This document shows, one piece after another, positions 60,826-64,000 of a DNA stretch of 64,000 nucleotides. The position numbers and the translations under genes were made by a program. The notes under the pieces are model-generated. The model searched no databases. It was not told where the DNA came from and worked only from the letters and a program-made list of their open reading frames with translations. The stretch's first letter is position 1, and each line of letters opens with the position of its first letter. This stretch comes from Brevibacillus panacihumi (GTDB lineage Bacteria; Bacillota; Bacilli; Brevibacillales; Brevibacillaceae): positions 47,164-111,163 of the forward strand of contig NZ_RHHT01000005.1 in assembly GCF_003710985.1 (NCBI RefSeq), read 5' to 3'.

Positions 60826-61305
60826 GTGGTAGTTCGATGGATAATAGGTATCATCGCCGCTCTTCTTGTCTTCGTTGTCGGATGGGCATATCATTTGGCA
60901 TCCTCAGTGATTCAGGAGAGGAATGATTTTGAATCGCAGGTTCGCCAGTGGGTTTCAAAACGGACCACCATTCAGGAGATTGAGGAAATCGATGAATACC
61001 GCGGCAAACAGAGCTATGCTGTCGTGACAGGCAAAAACCAGGCGGGAACTCCGGTCATCGCATGGCTGACGGAAGAACATGCCGTCATGGATCGGCTCGA
61101 CCTGGCCGTTCCCAAGAAAAGCGTTGAGGAAGCGGTGAAAAAAAGCTACCCTCAGTCCCAGATCACCCGCATCGTCCCGGGGATGGATGGGGAGCAGCGT
61201 TTTTGGGAGGTCACGATGGAGGATCAGGACGGACGCTTTCACTATTTGCATTTCAATCTTTATACTGGCGAACTGTTGACGAGCTATGTCCTTTCGCCAG
61301 CCTGA
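60826..61305 (+). CDS. ypmB: YpmB-like membrane protein
   Basis: A 159-residue protein with an N-terminal anchor helix (about 5-22) and an extracytoplasmic domain made of two PepSY-like halves (SYAVVTGKNQAGTPVIAWL; RFWEVTMEDQDGRFHYLHFN, ending in LYTGELLTSY). This matches the YpmB family (DUF5590), unknown function, next to dinG in B. subtilis. GTG 60826 follows AAAGGAG at 10 nt. Confidence 0.8.
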   Translation: MVVRWIIGIIAALLVFVVGWAYHLASSVIQERNDFESQVRQWVSKRTTIQEIEEIDEYRGKQSYAVVTGKNQAGTPVIAWLTEEHAVMDRLDLAVPKKSVEEAVKKSYPQSQITRIVPGMDGEQRFWEVTMEDQDGRFHYLHFNLYTGELLTSYVLSPA

Positions 61306-61324
61306 ATGAAGAAAACAACGGCAC

Positions 61325-61369
61325 AGAGCAGTCGAGCAGGGTTGAATCCTGTACGGCTGCTCTTTTTCT
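61325..61369 (+). terminator. Terminator after ypmB
   Basis: AGAGCAG (61325-61331) pairs with CTGCTCT (61357-61363); an inner CAGG/CCTG stem lies within. Five Ts follow. Confidence 0.7.
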
Positions 61370-61468
61370 TTGGCATGCTATCCAACATCTACATGGAAAA
61401 ATGGATATGCTTGTGTGATATACTTGTAAGCGTTACTAAGAGAGATGAATCGTAGGGGGGAGAAAGCT

Positions 61469-61996
61469 TTGCAATGGCGGAAATCGACAATAGGTTTATC
61501 TTTGCTGGCGACGCTGACTCTTCTTTTTGGGGCATGGTTTCTGTATCAAAAACTCGAAGTGGAGTCGCCGCTCCGTGGGGAAATCGGCCAGTTGCAATCT
61601 GCAACACTGAACAACCTGGAAATTGGCAGAGATAAAATCCAAATAGATCTTACCGTTACAAAACCCGATGTATTCCCGCAAGAATATCGGGAATTGATGG
61701 ATACAGCCAGCAAATTGGCAGGAGAAAAGCAAGTGGTGATTCGGGTCGGCAACAAATCCGAGTCGATGGAAGACATCTGGCAAAGCGGCCAGTTTGTTTT
61801 TACAGAAGCGATGGATCTGCATCAGTACAGCCGCATTCCGCAACTGGTGAATGAGTGGAAGAACAGTCATCAGTTGGACGAGGTTTCTGCATTGATGGAT
61901 GATGCGAACATTTATATTTATATGAAAAAAGGGACGGAGGATTTTTATGCGATCGTCCCCCGCTCCGAGGAAAAAGAGGTGACGGCACATGCATAA
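61469..61996 (+). CDS. Hypothetical membrane-anchored protein coupled to FtsH-like gene
   Basis: A 175-residue protein with a single N-terminal transmembrane helix (about 6-28) and a soluble domain outside the membrane. No known family recognised. It overlaps the FtsH-like gene by 8 nt, so the two are translationally coupled and may act together. TTG 61469 follows GGGGGGAG at 6 nt; ATG 61445 is the alternative. An extended -10 (TGATATACT, 61416-61424) lies just upstream and could drive the pair. Confidence 0.65.
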   Translation: MQWRKSTIGLSLLATLTLLFGAWFLYQKLEVESPLRGEIGQLQSATLNNLEIGRDKIQIDLTVTKPDVFPQEYRELMDTASKLAGEKQVVIRVGNKSESMEDIWQSGQFVFTEAMDLHQYSRIPQLVNEWKNSHQLDEVSALMDDANIYIYMKKGTEDFYAIVPRSEEKEVTAHA

Positions 61997-63509
61997 GGAA
62001 TGGGCGATAGGTGTCATTGCGGGTATCCTGATCTTCCTGTTGTTCCTTGGTATCAATGTCACCCCGTTCTTGCTCTTGGCGATCGTGCTAGGGGTTATCT
62101 TTTTCATGCTTCAACGCCATCAGGGCGGAAAGGGCGGCAACGTGGCTCTTGGCGGCAAAGGCAAGCAGAAAAAGCATGTGATTCCCCGATCAAACGTGCA
62201 GTTTGCCGACATTGGCGGACAAGAGCGGGCCAAAAAGGAATTGAAGGAAGCACTCGACTTTCTGGTATACAAGGACAAGATTGAGCAATACGGCATTCGT
62301 CCGCTAAAGGGTGTACTCCTCACAGGCCCTCCGGGTACCGGAAAAACCCTGATGGCGAAAGCGGCGGCCAATTACACGAATTCCGCTTTCGTTGCGGCTT
62401 CCGGCTCCCAATTCGTCGAGATGTACGTTGGTGTCGGTGCTCAGCGTGTACGTGAGCTGTTTCGAGATGTCAAAGCGATGGCGGAGAAAAACGGCCAGGA
62501 CAGCGCGATTATTTTCATCGATGAGATTGACGTCATCGGGGGAAAAAGGGACGGTCAGCAGCAGCGCGAGTACGATCAGACTCTCAACCAGTTGTTGACC
62601 GAGATGGACGGGGTAGCTACCAGTGACAAGCCGCGTGTACTTGTCATGGCTGCGACCAACCGAAAGGACATGCTGGATGCAGCCCTGCTCAGACCGGGAC
62701 GTTTCGACCGTCACATCAGTGTGGACTTGCCGGACAAGCCCGCCCGCGAACAGATTTTGACGATTCATACGGCGAACAAGCCGCTCGGTTCGGACGTGGT
62801 CCTGGAGAAAATCGCGCAGGAAACGTTTGGCTTTTCCGGTGCTCAACTGGAGAGTGTCGCCAACGAAGCCGCCATCTACGCCATGCGCGAAGGCAATGAG
62901 ATGATCGCGGCCCGCCACTTCGGCTATGCCGTGGACAAGGTGATGATGGGGGAAAAAGTGGACCGGGAAGCATCACTCGAAGAGAAAAAACGGGTCGCAC
63001 TTCATGAGTTGGGTCATGCCATCGTAAGTGAAATCGTACGCCCGGGTTCGGTTTCCCAGGTCACGCTGAGTCCGCGCGGAAAGGCGTTGGGATACGTACG
63101 GCAGAATCCCATGGAAGATCGGTATCTGTACACCAAGGATGCGATGGAAAAACAGATCATGGTATGTTTAGGCGGCGCCGTCGCCGAGGAAATCTACTAT
63201 GGTGGCCGCAGTACAGGCTCCAAGAACGACTTTGAACAAGCCCTGAACATGGCACAGGAGATCGTACAGAGCGGGATGTCCCGCTTGGGCATCGTACATC
63301 TTCAATACGTCGATAAAAATCGGGTGCATGAAGAAGTCGAGCATCTCTTGGAAACACTGCTCGGCAAAACTCGCGAGGTATTGGGCCAGTATGATCCGGT
63401 CTTCATCAACAGCTTGCAGACTTTGATGGACTCAGAAGTTCTGCAGGGAGACGAATTTCGGGCCTTGCTTGCGCAGTATGCTCCTGAACGCAAACATGTT
63501 GCGGTCTAA
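61989..63509 (+). CDS. Short FtsH-like membrane AAA protease
   Basis: A 506-residue FtsH paralogue. Two closely spaced N-terminal helices (about 5-22 and 25-43) with almost no loop between them replace the usual extracytoplasmic domain. The AAA module has Walker A GPPGTGKT (about 115-122), Walker B IIFIDEID (about 173-180) and ATNRKDMLDAALLRPGRFDR. The protease has the zinc site HELGHA (about 338-343) and LGGAVAEEIYYGG with NDFEQA, whose Asp can complete zinc binding. So it should be an active ATP-dependent metalloprotease. Normal FtsH is about 640 aa. It overlaps the upstream gene and is followed by a terminator and a group II intron. Confidence 0.9.
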   Translation: MHKEWAIGVIAGILIFLLFLGINVTPFLLLAIVLGVIFFMLQRHQGGKGGNVALGGKGKQKKHVIPRSNVQFADIGGQERAKKELKEALDFLVYKDKIEQYGIRPLKGVLLTGPPGTGKTLMAKAAANYTNSAFVAASGSQFVEMYVGVGAQRVRELFRDVKAMAEKNGQDSAIIFIDEIDVIGGKRDGQQQREYDQTLNQLLTEMDGVATSDKPRVLVMAATNRKDMLDAALLRPGRFDRHISVDLPDKPAREQILTIHTANKPLGSDVVLEKIAQETFGFSGAQLESVANEAAIYAMREGNEMIAARHFGYAVDKVMMGEKVDREASLEEKKRVALHELGHAIVSEIVRPGSVSQVTLSPRGKALGYVRQNPMEDRYLYTKDAMEKQIMVCLGGAVAEEIYYGGRSTGSKNDFEQALNMAQEIVQSGMSRLGIVHLQYVDKNRVHEEVEHLLETLLGKTREVLGQYDPVFINSLQTLMDSEVLQGDEFRALLAQYAPERKHVAV

Positions 63510-63522
63510 ACGCCGCATGAGG

Positions 63523-63563
63523 AAACTGCTTTCCAGCATAGATGCTGGTTAAGCAGTTTTTTT
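63523..63563 (+). terminator. Terminator after the FtsH-like gene
   Basis: AAACTGCTT (63523-63531) pairs with AAGCAGTTT (63551-63559), enclosing CCAGCAT/ATGCTGG (63533-63539, 63542-63548), with a T-tract at the end. Confidence 0.9.
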
Positions 63564-63572
63564 GTATGGAGC

Positions 63573-64000
63573 GTGCCCAGCAAGCCGTTAATTGCTAGTT
63601 GGTGAAAGTCCAACCGAGGCAGGAGCCAAGTCACCTCGTAGCTGACAGGCAACTGGTGGAGAAATCCTAAGGTTGAAGCCCTGTGACAAAGTAACTCGAA
63701 AGAGTGCGAGCAAATCAGCAGGCCGTAACATAAAGTGAATCCTGCAGCCTCGTTAAGAAAGACCACCGAGAGGTGGACAAAGGGAAGCCGAGCTTGTTTC
63801 ATATGGGCGAAGGCCAAGGACGGTGTGGAGAACTTGGAATACAGCACCTATGAATCCCTCGGGGTATGGGGAGCGGTATGTTGAGAAAGTAGTTAACGGA
63901 ACTGGGGAGTCCCTACTCTGCACGCCCCGTCAGGAGCGTAAAACGGAAACCTATAACCGTAAGGGAAGTGGTGGATGGCAGAGAGGGAGTCGGAGGGGTT
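63573..64000 (+). mobile_element. Group II intron, 5' part (runs off the window)
   Basis: From 63573 the sequence matches the domain I start of bacterial group II introns: GTGCCCAGCAAGCC, then GCTAGTTGGTGAAAGTCCAA, GAGCCAAGTCACCTCGTAGC and TGACAGGCAACTGGTGGAG. At the right edge GTGGATGGCAGAGAG resembles the segment leading into a reverse transcriptase/maturase gene. An ATG at 63975 may begin that gene, but only nine codons are visible. The intron begins about 10 nt after the FtsH-like terminator. The 5' boundary (GTGCCC) is inferred from the usual intron start. Confidence 0.8.

Overview
The window is core chromosome of an endospore-forming Gram-positive bacterium of the Bacillales, most likely Brevibacillus or a close Paenibacillaceae relative. 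Evidence: spoIVA, spoVIF, ypjB, the bacillithiol genes bshA/bshB1, a bc-type menaquinol oxidase (qcrABC), the aro-trp-his-tyr supraoperon, and a gene order that follows Bacillus subtilis from der/gpsA to ypmB with lineage-specific insertions. Nearly every gene points to the + strand. There is no prophage, CRISPR array or complete insertion sequence. The only mobile DNA is the 5' part of a group II intron running off the right end.

Layout. 1-8 kb: end of a small gene, der, plsY, gpsA, spoVIF, a minus-strand hypothetical gene, a small membrane protein, two tandem 2Fe-2S ferredoxins, a lipoprotein, spoIVA and the HU gene. 8-13 kb: folE, a secreted protein, a short AT-rich minus-strand gene, tRNA-Pro(GGG), a lytic transglycosylase, mtrB (TRAP) and a hypothetical gene; folE and mtrB, adjacent in B. 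subtilis, are 3.4 kb apart. 13-17.4 kb: menaquinone tail and methylation cluster hepS-menG-ubiA-ubiX-hepT. 17.5-19.1 kb: ndk, cheR and a small gene. 19.3-32 kb: supraoperon aroC-aroB-aroH-[TRAP leader]-trpEDCFBA-hisC-tyrA-aroA. 32-38 kb: a degenerate amidohydrolase behind a promoter plus terminator, an ECF sigma/anti-sigma pair, and a TPR protein, a hypothetical, an IDEAL-domain protein and a YpiF-like protein. 38-44 kb: qcrABC, ypjA, ypjB, a YitT-family protein and an MFS transporter. 44-50 kb: ypjD, dapB, mgsA, bshB1, bshA, cca, birA. 50-57 kb: panBCD with a structured leader, a TPR protein and dinG. 57-64 kb: a degenerate metallo-beta-lactamase-like lipoprotein, rex, an MTA/SAH deaminase, small and hypothetical genes, ypmB, a short FtsH-like membrane AAA protease, then the group II intron.

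How the genes connect. Aromatic synthesis (AroA, AroB, AroC, AroH) feeds tryptophan (TrpE-A) and tyrosine/phenylalanine (TyrA, HisC). The window holds both the TRAP regulator gene (mtrB) and its RNA target, eleven GAG/TAG triplets overlapping an antiterminator/terminator pair before trpE. HepS/HepT with UbiA, UbiX and MenG point to menaquinone, which QcrABC oxidises and Rex indirectly monitors through NADH/NAD+.

I see no convincing large unknown system. The most interesting material is RNA- and DNA-level regulation (attenuator-like leaders before the amidohydrolase and panB, hairpins covering Shine-Dalgarno sequences, a 9-bp inverted repeat over the folE promoter), two enzyme-like proteins that have lost metal ligands, an FtsH variant without an extracytoplasmic domain, and very small genes with strong ribosome binding sites.
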